Shown in pieces: positions 10,701 through 17,800 of a stretch of 64,000 nucleotides of DNA; within the stretch, counting starts at the first letter, position 1, and each line of letters starts with the position of its first letter. Position numbers and translations under genes: made by a program. The notes under the pieces were generated by a model. It made no database searches. It was not told where the DNA came from and was given only the letters and a program-made list of their open reading frames with translations. Source of the DNA: Pseudomonas sp. AKS31 (GTDB lineage: Bacteria > Pseudomonadota > Gammaproteobacteria > Pseudomonadales > Pseudomonadaceae); assembly GCF_023634765.1 (NCBI RefSeq), contig NZ_JAMLFX010000002.1, forward strand, positions 228,225-292,224, written 5' to 3'.

Positions 10701-13700
10701 GGTGATCAATAACTACGGCCCGACCGAAGCCACGGTGGTTGCCACCTGCGGCGCGGTGGAGGTCGGGCAGGTGCTGCATATCGGTCGGCCGATGGCCAAC
10801 GCGAAGATTTACCTGCTCGACGACCAGCAGCGTCCAGTGCCGGTCGGCGTCGCCGCTGAGTTGTATGTCGGTGGTGCCGGTGTGGCGCGCGGTTATCTGC
10901 ATCGCCCCGAGCTGAGCGCCGAACGCTTCCTCGACGACCCGTTCAGCGACGCACCGCTGGCGCGCATGTACCGCACCGGCGACCTCGCACGCTGGCTTGC
11001 CGACGGCAACATCGAATACCTGGGGCGTAACGATGATCAGGTCAAGCTGCGCGGCGTGCGTATCGAACCGGGTGAAATCGAAGCGGCGTTGAGCGCTCAC
11101 GAGGCTGTGCAGGATTGCGTGGTGCTGGTGCGCGACGGGCAGTTGCTGGCGTGGTTTACCGAACGTCTGAGCGTCGAGATCGAGGATTTGCGCCGTCATC
11201 TGCAAGCGCAGTTGCCGCAAGCCCTGGTGCCCGCCGCTTACGTGTGCCTGCCAGCACTGCCGCTGACCGCCAACGGCAAACTCGACCGCAAGGCCCTGCC
11301 GGAGCCGGATCAAACGGCGTGGCTGAGCCGCGAATACGCCGCGCCGCAAGGTTCGGTGGAAGTCGAGCTGGCACAGATCTGGTCGGACGTCCTCAAGGTC
11401 GAACAGGTCGGCCGTCACGACAACTTCTTCGAACTGGGCGGGCATTCCTTGCTGGCGGTGACGCTGATCGAACGCATGCGTCAGGCCGATCTGAGCACCG
11501 ATGTGCGTGTGCTGTTCAGTCAACCGACGCTGGCCGCGCTGGCGGCGGCGGTGGGCAGCGGCCGCGAGGTCGTCGTGCCGGAGAACATTATTGCGGTCAA
11601 CTGCACGCACATCACCCCGGACATGCTGCCGCTGGTGCAACTGGATCAGGCCAGCATCGAGCGTATCGTCGCCACGGTGCCGGGTGGCGCGGCCAACGTG
11701 CAGGACATTTATCCGTTGGCGCCGTTGCAGGAAGGGATTCTGTATCACCACCTCAGCGCCGCGCAGGGCGATCCGTACCTGCTGCAATCGTGTCTGGCGT
11801 TCGACAGCCTCGAGCGATTGCAAGGGTTCGCGGCGGCGTTGCGTCAGGTCATGACGCGCCACGACATCTTGCGCACTTCCGTGGTCTGGCAAGGCTTGAC
11901 GACGCCAGTGCAGGTGGTTTGGCGCCGTGCCGAGCTGCCGGTTCAGGCTGTGGCGCTGGAGCCTGCGCAGGGTGAGGCCATCGATCAGTTGCGTGGGCGC
12001 TTCGACGCACGGCACTGGCGTCTGGACCTGGATCAGGCACCACTGCTGCGTCTGGTGTATGCCCTCGATCCGGCCAATCAACGCGTGGTTGCCATGCTGT
12101 TGTTCCACCACATCGCCATGGACCACACCGCGATGGCGGTGGTCAGTGAAGAAATGCAGGCGATTTTGCAGGGCGGTGAGCAGTTGCCGGAGGCAGCGGT
12201 GCCATACCGCAATTATGTTGCGCAGACTCGTCTTGGCGTCAGCGAACAGGAGCACGAAGTGTTCTTCCGCGAGATGCTCGGCGACATTGACGAACCGACA
12301 CTGCCGTTTGGCCTGCAGGATGTGCACGGCGACGGCAATGACATCGAGGAAGTCTGCCAGCCACTGCCGGCCTTGGTGGCGCAGCGTTTGCGCAGTCAGG
12401 CGCGGTTGCTCGGCGTCAGCGTCGCCAGCCTGTTCCATCTCGCTTGGGCACAGGTGCTGGCGGCAACGTCGGGTCAGGAGCGGGTGGTGTTCGGTACGGT
12501 GCTGTTGGGTCGCATGCAGGGCGGCGCGGGCGCGGATCGCGGTCTGGGCATGTTCATCAACACCTTGCCATTGCGCGTGGATGTCGACGAAACCACCGTG
12601 CGCGCCGGGGTCAAGGCGACCCATGCGCGACTCAGTGCGTTGTTGGCTCACGAACATGCGTCGCTGGCATTGGCCCAGCGTTGCAGCGGTGTCGCGGCGC
12701 CGTCACCACTGTTCAGCGCAATGCTCAATTACCGTCATAGCGACAGCGAAGCTCAGCAAAAGACCAAGCGTGAGGCCTGGCAGGGCATCGAATCCCTGGC
12801 CGGCGAGGAGCGCACCAATTACCCGTTGACCCTCAACGTCGACGATCTGGGCAGCGGCTTCCAACTGACAGTGATGACACCGTCGCGCATTGGTGCGGCA
12901 CGCCTCGGCCAGTACATGCACAACGCGCTGATCGCGCTGGTTGAAGCGTTGGAGCAAACACCTCAGCAAGCGTTGAATCGCCTGACGGTGTTGGCGGACG
13001 AGGAGCGGCAGGCGTTGCTGTTCGGCCTCAACGACACCGCCGTCGATTACGACTTGCAGCAAACGCTGCACGGCCTGTTCGAAGCGCAGGTGCAGCGCAC
13101 GCCGCAGGCTGTGGCCGTTGTCGCCGGTGATCAGGCATTGAGCTACACGCAGCTGAACGAGCGCGCCAACCGTTTGGCCGGGCATTTGATCAGCCTTGGC
13201 GTGCAGGTGGATGCGCGGGTGGCGATCTGCGTCGAACGCAGCCTGGAAATGGTCATCGGCCTGCTGGCGATCAACAAGGCCGGTGCCGCGTATGTGCCGC
13301 TGGACCCGGCCTATCCGTCGGAGCGCCTCGCTTACATGCTCGAGGACAGTGCGCCGGCCGTGGTGCTGGTGCACGGGGCGACTCGCGCGTTGCTGGGGGA
13401 CATCGCCGCACCCGTGGTCGATCTTGACCAGGACACTTGGCAATCGTTGTCTGCCGACAATCCACAAATCCCGGCGCTGACGCCACAACACAGCGCCTAC
13501 GTGATCTACACCTCCGGCTCGACCGGCCAGCCGAAAGGCGTGGTCAACGAACACACCGGGGTGGTCAACCGTTTGCTATGGATGCAGGACGCCTATCGCC
13601 TGAACGCTGCCGATTCGGTGCTGCAGAAAACCCCGTTCAGTTTCGACGTGTCGGTGTGGGAATTCTTCTGGCCGCTGATGACCGGCGCGCGCCTGGTCAT

Positions 13701-14814
13701 GGCGCAGCCCGGCGGGCACAAGGATCCGCACTACCTGAGCGAAGTGATCGAGCGCGAACACATCACTACGCTGCACTTTGTGCCGTCGATGCTCGATGTG
13801 TTCCTCGCCAACAGCGACACCACACGCTGCGATAGCCTGCGGCAGGTGATGTGCAGCGGTGAGGCGTTGCCGGGCAGTCTGGTGCGGCGCTTCAAGCTGC
13901 AATTGCCGGGTTGCGTGTTGCATAACCTGTACGGCCCGACCGAAGCCGCCGTCGACGTAACCGCGTGGGCCTGCGCCGGCTCCATCGAGCAGACCCCGGA
14001 CAACACGCCAATCGGCAAACCGATCGCCAACACCCGCATGTACATCCTCGATGCGCAGCAGCAACCGGTGCCGCAAGGCGTGATCGGCGAGCTGTACATC
14101 GCCGGTGTGCAGGTGGCGCGCGGTTATCTGAACCGGCCGCAACTGATGGCCGAACGCTTCCTCGAGGATCCGTTTCATCCGCACGGGCGCATGTACCGCA
14201 CCGGTGACGTCGCGCGCTATCGGCCGGACGGCAATATCGAATACCTGGGGCGTAACGATGATCAGGTGAAGATCCGTGGCTTGCGCATCGAATTGGGCGA
14301 AATTCAGGCGCGCCTGGCCCAGATCCATGGTGTGCAGGAAGCCGTGGTGCTGGCCCGTGAAGACGCGCCCGGCGACAAACGTCTGGTCGCGTACTACACC
14401 GGCGAACGGCTGGAAATCGACCTGCTGCGCAGTCAACTGCTCGAGCATTTGCCGGATTACATGGTGCCTGCGGTGTTCGTGCATCTCGATCGTTTGCCGC
14501 TGAGCCCGAACGGCAAACTCGACCGCAAGGCCTTGCCGGCACCGGATCAGCAATCGCTGAAAACCCGCGAATACGAAGCCCCGGTCGGCGAAGTCGAAAT
14601 CACCCTGGCACGGCTCTGGGCGGAACTGCTCAACGTCGAGCGGGTAGGGCGTCAGGACCATTTCTTTGAGTTGGGTGGTCACTCGCTGCTGGCGGTCAGT
14701 CTGATCGGCCGGTTGCGTCAGGAAGGCATGGAAGCCGATGTCAGGTCGCTGTTCGAACATCCGACCCTGGCCGGCTACGCCGCAATTACGGAAAGAATGG
14801 AGATCGTCCTGTGA
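1798..14814 (+). CDS. Non-ribosomal peptide synthetase, four modules (C-A-T)x4
   Basis: This 4338-residue synthetase is the middle enzyme of the lipopeptide assembly line. An acidic N-terminal segment (about residues 1-60) resembles a TubC-type docking domain. Four C-A-T modules follow, with carrier sites FFELGGHS near residues 1090, 2150, 3210 and 4295. No separate epimerisation domain exists; all four condensation domains carry the first motif HH-x(n)-GD and the second motif HHxxxDH typical of dual condensation/epimerisation domains. Pocket residues predict Thr, Leu, Leu and Ser. There is no thioesterase, so the chain passes to the next protein. The start ATG is 8-10 bp after a weak AGCAGG. 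The stop overlaps the next gene's GTG by 4 bp (GTGA), implying translational coupling. It corresponds in layout to the four-module middle synthetases of arthrofactin, viscosin and orfamide clusters. Confidence 0.97.
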   Translation: MHFSELMAAISTHAIRLQQEDEDLVILGGDDALDDALWDSLAAHKAQLLELVAQHGGDWLSPAFRITPDMLPLVKLSQDTLDRIVATVPGGAANVQDIYPLSALQEGMLYHHLSAVAGDPYISQARFVFDSQERLDAFADALRWVVKRHDILRTSFVWEYLDEALQVVWREAPLVCEEVPVDRGADVLTQLLARHDPQHFRLDMQQAPLLRLVYAQDPAQGRVVALLLFHHMIMDHVALDVLRREVQACLLGQAAQVPAAVPYRDHLARARNAGNEQAHEAFFRDMLADIDEPTLPCGLQDVQGEGHAIEEAALLLDSHLSLQLREQARQLGVSVASLTHLALARVLGQLSGRTAVVFGTVLLGRMDTGEGGEQALGMFINTLPLRVDVGEQSVRAGVRATHQRLTALLAHEQASLALAQRCSAVAVPTPLFSAILNYRHSSVEEVAEVVDIAPGVQVLGARERTNYPLTINIDDLGADLRITALADAALGAERMAAYLNTALESLLAALQTGADVPLQTVRILPASEREHLLYGVNSPLAQFPETPLIHQQFEAHAQVRPDATALIFDGQTLSYGELNRRANQVAHHLLALNIRPDDRVAICVERGPQMLIGLLGVLKAGAGYVPIDPTYPLDRISFTLQDSAPAALLMQAATRDRVTHLNVPQIDLDSAHLKAELDSNPQIPELSPAHLAYVIYTSGSTGLPKGVMVEHRNVARLFSSTHDWFQFNQQDIGVLFHSFAFDFSVWEIWAALAFGGQLLLIPQAVSRSPDDCYALLCQTGVTVLNQTPSAFRQLIAAQGRSQLQHSLREVIFGGEALEPGLLKPWYARVGNAGTRLVNMYGITETTVHVTYRPLQAADAQLLGVSPIGVRIPDLQLYVLDAQREPVPVGVIGELYVGGAGVARGYLNREALTAERFINDPFSENAQACLYKTGDLARWAADGSLEYLGRNDDQVKIRGFRIELGEIEARLSGCAGVREAVVIAREDSPGDQRLVAYWLADEGAAPDVAQLRDQLLVSLAEYMVPSAFVRLETFPLTANGKLDRKALPAPDSEAFARRGFEAPVGAVENLIAGLWQTLLGVEQVGRHDNFFELGGHSLLAVKLIERMRQQDLHCDVRVLFGQPSVAALAATLSSERGIVVPDNLIEPGCTRITPAMLPLARLDQAAIGRVVASVPGGIANVQDIYGLAPLQAGILYHHLATADGDPYVLQAQFAFDGLAQIKAFVRALNGVIKRHDILRTGIVWEGLEEAVQVVWREAPLALERVDADELDGDVLEQMQARFDPRHYRLDLNRAPLMRFVYTEDQPHNRWIGILLMHHIVLDHTALDVLVAEMNDVMLGRSEDLPPPVQYRHFVAQARLGVDEQAHEAFFREMLGDIDEPTVAFGLQDVHGDGSDILDSHCELDAGLGQRLREQARRLGVSVASLVHQAWAQVLAQVSGQQDVVFGTVLLGRMQGGEGADRALGMFINTLPLRVSVGADSVESGVRGTHARLAQLLGHEQASLALAQRCSGVGGAQALFSTLLNYRHSAPESAAVAWDGVQILSSRERSNYPLVVSVDDLGEGFRLSVQAVPQVDGARVCDFLQTALHSLVTALEYTPKAALQQLSIVSPSERQRVLVGFNISGREYPPAQTVPRLFEAQVAAQPEALAVVQGEQQLSYGELNQRANRLAHHLLGLGVQVDDRVALCLRRGPDMLVALLAILKAGAGYVPIDPDYPAERIAYLLHDSDPIAVLAQASTRDLLGVVPVIDLDAGDWQHLPDSNPTLSRLTPANLAYVIYTSGSTGQPKGVMVEHRTLENLVHWHAEAFDLQAGSHTASVAGCGFDAMAWEVWPALCVGATVHLPPPAIGNEHLDEMLEWWRGQPLQVSFLPTPVAEYAFSRELGHPTLRTLLIGGDKLRQLPRDQAFDVINNYGPTEATVVATSGRVETGQVLHIGRPIANARIYLLDRQQQPVPTGVQGELYVGGAGVARGYLNRPELTAAHFLDDPFSDEPHARMYRTGDLARWLADGNIEYLGRNDDQVKLRGVRIELGEIEAALSAHDAVRECVVLVRDGRLVAWFTTIESVEIGDLHQHLQARLPDTLVPAAYVRLDSLPLTAHGKLDRKALPEPDQDAWLSREYEAPQGPVETALAQIWADVLNIEQIGRHDNFFELGGHSLLAVSLIERMRQAGLSADVRVLFNQPSLAALARALGSGREIAVPANLIAADCTHITPDMLTLTTLDQASIERIVATVPGGAANVQDIYPLAPLQEGILYHHLSAKQGDPYLLQSRLAFDSLERLHSFAEHLQQVIARHDILRTSVVWEGLPSPHQVVWRVAQMVVQQVLPDPQDGDMLEQLHARFDARHYRLDLSAAPLIRMVYAEDPLHQQVVAIVLFHHSILDHTAMDVIGREMHALMFEQLDTLTPPMPYRNYVAQACLGADEQEHEAFFRDMLGDIDEPTLPFGLQDVQGDGRGIEEALQPLDAALNLRLREQARQLGVSPASLMHMAWAQVLGVVSGRRDVVFGTVLMGRMQGGEGADRTLGVFINTLPLRVDLAESVRAGVKTTHARLTALLAHEHASLALAQRCSGMSGSAPLFSALLNYRHSAAEQQPRDGQGIWQGVRMLGGEERSNYPLTLSVDDLGDGFALDVLALAEIGAQRICNYMHTALEHLVQALEQQPRTPLNQLPILSLPEQTRLLVDFNRSAVAFPRGATLHALVETQAAQRADALAVVQGGQALTYGQLNQRANRLAYHLLSLGVQPDDRIAVCVRRSPQMLVALLAILKSGAAYVPVDPAYPAERIAYLLADSAPLAVLAEASTRDCLGAVPVIDLDSRDWAQLPDSNPRVPTLTPAHLAYVIYTSGSTGQPKGVMVEHATLENLVHWHNRAFDLHAGSHTASVAGFGFDAMAWEVWPALCVGATLHLPPQTVSNEHLDELLAWWRAQPLQVSFLPTPVAEYAFSRDLGHPTLRTLLIGGDKLRQFPREQTFAVINNYGPTEATVVATCGAVEVGQVLHIGRPMANAKIYLLDDQQRPVPVGVAAELYVGGAGVARGYLHRPELSAERFLDDPFSDAPLARMYRTGDLARWLADGNIEYLGRNDDQVKLRGVRIEPGEIEAALSAHEAVQDCVVLVRDGQLLAWFTERLSVEIEDLRRHLQAQLPQALVPAAYVCLPALPLTANGKLDRKALPEPDQTAWLSREYAAPQGSVEVELAQIWSDVLKVEQVGRHDNFFELGGHSLLAVTLIERMRQADLSTDVRVLFSQPTLAALAAAVGSGREVVVPENIIAVNCTHITPDMLPLVQLDQASIERIVATVPGGAANVQDIYPLAPLQEGILYHHLSAAQGDPYLLQSCLAFDSLERLQGFAAALRQVMTRHDILRTSVVWQGLTTPVQVVWRRAELPVQAVALEPAQGEAIDQLRGRFDARHWRLDLDQAPLLRLVYALDPANQRVVAMLLFHHIAMDHTAMAVVSEEMQAILQGGEQLPEAAVPYRNYVAQTRLGVSEQEHEVFFREMLGDIDEPTLPFGLQDVHGDGNDIEEVCQPLPALVAQRLRSQARLLGVSVASLFHLAWAQVLAATSGQERVVFGTVLLGRMQGGAGADRGLGMFINTLPLRVDVDETTVRAGVKATHARLSALLAHEHASLALAQRCSGVAAPSPLFSAMLNYRHSDSEAQQKTKREAWQGIESLAGEERTNYPLTLNVDDLGSGFQLTVMTPSRIGAARLGQYMHNALIALVEALEQTPQQALNRLTVLADEERQALLFGLNDTAVDYDLQQTLHGLFEAQVQRTPQAVAVVAGDQALSYTQLNERANRLAGHLISLGVQVDARVAICVERSLEMVIGLLAINKAGAAYVPLDPAYPSERLAYMLEDSAPAVVLVHGATRALLGDIAAPVVDLDQDTWQSLSADNPQIPALTPQHSAYVIYTSGSTGQPKGVVNEHTGVVNRLLWMQDAYRLNAADSVLQKTPFSFDVSVWEFFWPLMTGARLVMAQPGGHKDPHYLSEVIEREHITTLHFVPSMLDVFLANSDTTRCDSLRQVMCSGEALPGSLVRRFKLQLPGCVLHNLYGPTEAAVDVTAWACAGSIEQTPDNTPIGKPIANTRMYILDAQQQPVPQGVIGELYIAGVQVARGYLNRPQLMAERFLEDPFHPHGRMYRTGDVARYRPDGNIEYLGRNDDQVKIRGLRIELGEIQARLAQIHGVQEAVVLAREDAPGDKRLVAYYTGERLEIDLLRSQLLEHLPDYMVPAVFVHLDRLPLSPNGKLDRKALPAPDQQSLKTREYEAPVGEVEITLARLWAELLNVERVGRQDHFFELGGHSLLAVSLIGRLRQEGMEADVRSLFEHPTLAGYAAITERMEIVL
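1990..5190 (+). other. NRPS module 3: dual C/E, A (Thr), T
   Basis: The condensation domain has HHLSAVAGD as first motif and HHMIMDH as second motif, the dual C/E type, so residue 2 (acidic) should be D. Adenylation pocket residues read D-F-W-N-I-G-M-V-H, the well-known threonine code. The hydroxyl of this Thr (allo-Thr after epimerisation by the next module) is the usual lactone partner in this peptide class. Boundaries are approximate. Confidence 0.9.
5245..8370 (+). other. NRPS module 4: dual C/E, A (Leu), T
   Basis: The condensation motifs are HHLATADGD and HHIVLDH (dual type), so residue 3 is predicted D (allo-Thr). Pocket residues read D-A-W-F-L-G-N-V-V, the Pseudomonas leucine code. 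The sequence closely resembles module 5. Boundaries are approximate. Confidence 0.9.
8420..11550 (+). other. NRPS module 5: dual C/E, A (Leu), T
   Basis: The condensation motifs are HHLSAKQGD and HHSILDH (dual type), so residue 4 is predicted D. Pocket residues are again D-A-W-F-L-G-N-V-V (Leu). The A8 hinge motif reads RIEPGEIE rather than RIELGEIE because of a CCG codon at 11068-11070; every other complete module here has Leu. Boundaries are approximate. Confidence 0.9.
11605..14790 (+). other. NRPS module 6: dual C/E, A (Ser), T
   Basis: The condensation motifs are HHLSAAQGD and HHIAMDH (dual type), so residue 5 is predicted D. Pocket residues read D-V-W-H-M-S-L-V-D, a serine code. The carrier site is HFFELGGHS. 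Boundaries are approximate. Confidence 0.9.
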
Positions 14815-17800
14815 ACGTGATCGAACTGTTGGCCACATTGAAGGCTAAAGACATCCAACTGGCGGTCACCGATGATCAGCTGCTGGTGAACGGCAACAAA
14901 CAGGCGTTGAGCGATCCGGCGCTGCTGGCTGCGCTACGCGAACACAAACCGGCGCTGATCGAACTGATCAAGGCCGGGCACTACTCGGCGACCAAGGCCG
15001 GTCAGGTCGAGGTGCCAGCCAACGGCATCGCAGCCGACGCCACGCAGATCAACCCGTCGATGCTGACCCTGGTCGAACTGGATCAGACCAGCATCGACCA
15101 CCTCGTGGCGCAAGTGCCCGGCGGCGCGGCGAATGTCCAGGACATCTACCCGCTGGCGCCGTTGCAGGAAGGCATTCTTTATCACCACGTCAGTGGCGGC
15201 GAAGGCGATCCGTATGTGATGCAGTCACAATTCGCCTTTGCCAGCCGCGAACGCTTTCAGGCGTTCGCGCAAGCGTTGCAAACGGTGATCGATCGCCATG
15301 ACATCCTCCGCACCTCTGTGCACTGGCAGGGCCTGGATGCCCCGGTGCAGGTGGTCTGGCGCCGCGCCGAGCTGCCAGTGGAAGAGGTCATCGTCCCTGA
15401 CGCCGACAGCGACGTGCTGGCGTACCTGCACCAGCGGTTCGACGCCCGACACTTTCGCCTCGAAGTCAGCCGTGCGCCGCTCATGCGTCTGGCCCATGCC
15501 TGGGATGACGCCGGGCAACGGGTGATTGCGACGCTGCTGTTCCATCACATGGCCCTCGACCACTCGGCCCTCGACGTGGTGCGGCATGAAATGCGCGCCT
15601 GCCTCAGCGGGCAGCGCGAGTTGTTGGGGCGGCCGGTGCCGTTTCGCAATTACGTGGCACAGGCGCGGCTGGGTGTCAGCGAAGCCGAGCATGAGGTGTT
15701 TTTCCGCGAGATGCTCAGCGACATCGATGAGCCGACGTTGCCGTACGGTTTGCAGGATGTGCAGGGTGACGGCAGCGAAATTGCCGAACTGAGCCAGCCG
15801 ATCGAACCGCTGTTGGGCCAGCGTTTGCGCGCCCAGGCACGCCAGCTCGGGGTCAGTGCCGCGAGCCTGTTTCACCTCGGTTGGGCGCAGGTGTTGGCCG
15901 CGTTGACCGGCAAGCAACACGTGGTGTTCGGCACGGTGCTGATGGGGCGCATGCAAGGCGCCGAGGCGGTCGACCGGGCGCTGGGAATTTTCATCAACAC
16001 CTTGCCGTTGCGGGTGAATGTCGACAGCGCTGATGTGCGCGCCGCCGTCAACGCCACCCACGCGCGGCTGACCACGCTGATGCGCCATGAATACGCGCCG
16101 CTGGCCCTGGCCCAGCGCTGCAGCAACGTGGTCGCGCCGACGCCGCTGTTCAGCACGCTGCTCAATTATCGCCACAGCCACAACGTCACCACGGCCAGCG
16201 CTGAAACGCTGGCGGCGTGGGAGGGCATTGCCACCCTGCACTCCGAGGAACGTACCAACTATCCGCTGACCCTGAGCGTCGATGACCTCGGCGACGCGTT
16301 CAGTCTGACGTTGCTGGCGAGCACGCAGATCGACCCGCAGCGGATCTGCGCCTACATGCACTGTGCACTCGAAAACCTGCTGCTGGCACTCGAGCAGGCG
16401 CCGCAAACGCCGGTCAATCAACTGTCGGTTCTGCCGGCCGTGGAGCTTGAGCAAGTGCTGGTCGGCTTCAACGCTACGCACATGAATTTCCCGCCGACCC
16501 AGCCCCTGCAACAACGCTTTGAAGCTCAAGTTGCGCAGCGGCCGGAAGCGCTGGCGGCAGTGTTTGCCGATGCGCAATTGACCTACGCCGAGCTCAACCG
16601 TCACGCCAATGCCCTGGCGCATCATCTGATCGAGCGCGGCGTCAAACCCGATGATCGGGTGGCCATCGTCGCCCGCCGCGGTCTCGATACGCTGATCGGG
16701 CTGGTCGCCATTCTCAAGGCCGGCGCCGCTTACGTGCCGGTCGATCCGGCGCACCCTGCCGAGCGCTTGCACTATCTGCTCAGCGACAGCACTCCGGTTT
16801 TGGTCCTCACCCAAACCGATCTGCGTGCGCGCTTGCCGGCGCTGGACGTACCGGTGATCGACCTCGACCGTTGTACCTGGCCACTGACCTGCACCTTCGA
16901 CCCGCAGGTGCCGGGCCTGACCGCTTCACACCTCGCGTATGTGATCTACACCTCCGGCTCCACCGGCCTGCCCAAAGGCGTGATGGTCGAGCATCAGACC
17001 CTGAACAATCTGGTCGATTGGCACTGCACGGCCTTCGACCTGTGTGCCGGTCGCCACACCTCAAGCCTCGCCGGTTTCGGGTTCGACGCGATGGCCTGGG
17101 AAGTCTGGCCGGCCCTGTGCGCAGGTGCGACCTTGCACCTGGCGCCGAACCACGATGGCAACGAAGACATCGATGCGCTGCTGGCGTGGTGGTGCGCACA
17201 ACCGCTGGACGTGAGTTTTCTGCCGACGCCGGTGGCCGAATACGCTTTCAGCCAGAACCTCGAACACCCGACCCTGCGCACGCTGCTGATCGGCGGCGAC
17301 CGCTTGCGCCAGTTCAATCGCAACCAGCATTTCGACGTGATCAACAACTATGGTCCGACGGAGGCCACGGTGGTCGCAACATCGGGTCGAGTCGACAGCG
17401 GCGACGCGTTGCACATCGGTAAACCGGTAAGCAACGCCACGGTGTACTTGCTCGATGAACACCTGCGCCCGGTGCCGTTGGGCGTGGCGGGCGAACTCTA
17501 CGTCGGCGGCGCCGGCGTCGCCCGTGGCTATTTGAACCGCCCGCAAATGACTGCCGAGCGCTTTCTGCGTGACCCGTTCAGCCGTTTGCCGAGCGCGCGC
17601 ATGTACCGCACTGGTGACCTCGCACGCTGGCGCGAAGACGGTACGCTCGAGTACCTGGGGCGCAACGACGATCAGGTGAAAATCCGTGGCGTGCGAATCG
17701 AACTGGGCGAAATCGAAACCTGCCTCAATCAGTTGCCGGGGATTCAGGAAGCCGTGCTGCTGGCCCGTGAAGACCAACCCGGCCAGCCGCGTCTGGTGGC

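Noticed and set aside
9196..12657. Second long antisense frame (1153 codons) in the NRPS gene
   Set aside because: Same codon-bias artefact; low-complexity, Arg/Gln/His-rich translation with no motif.
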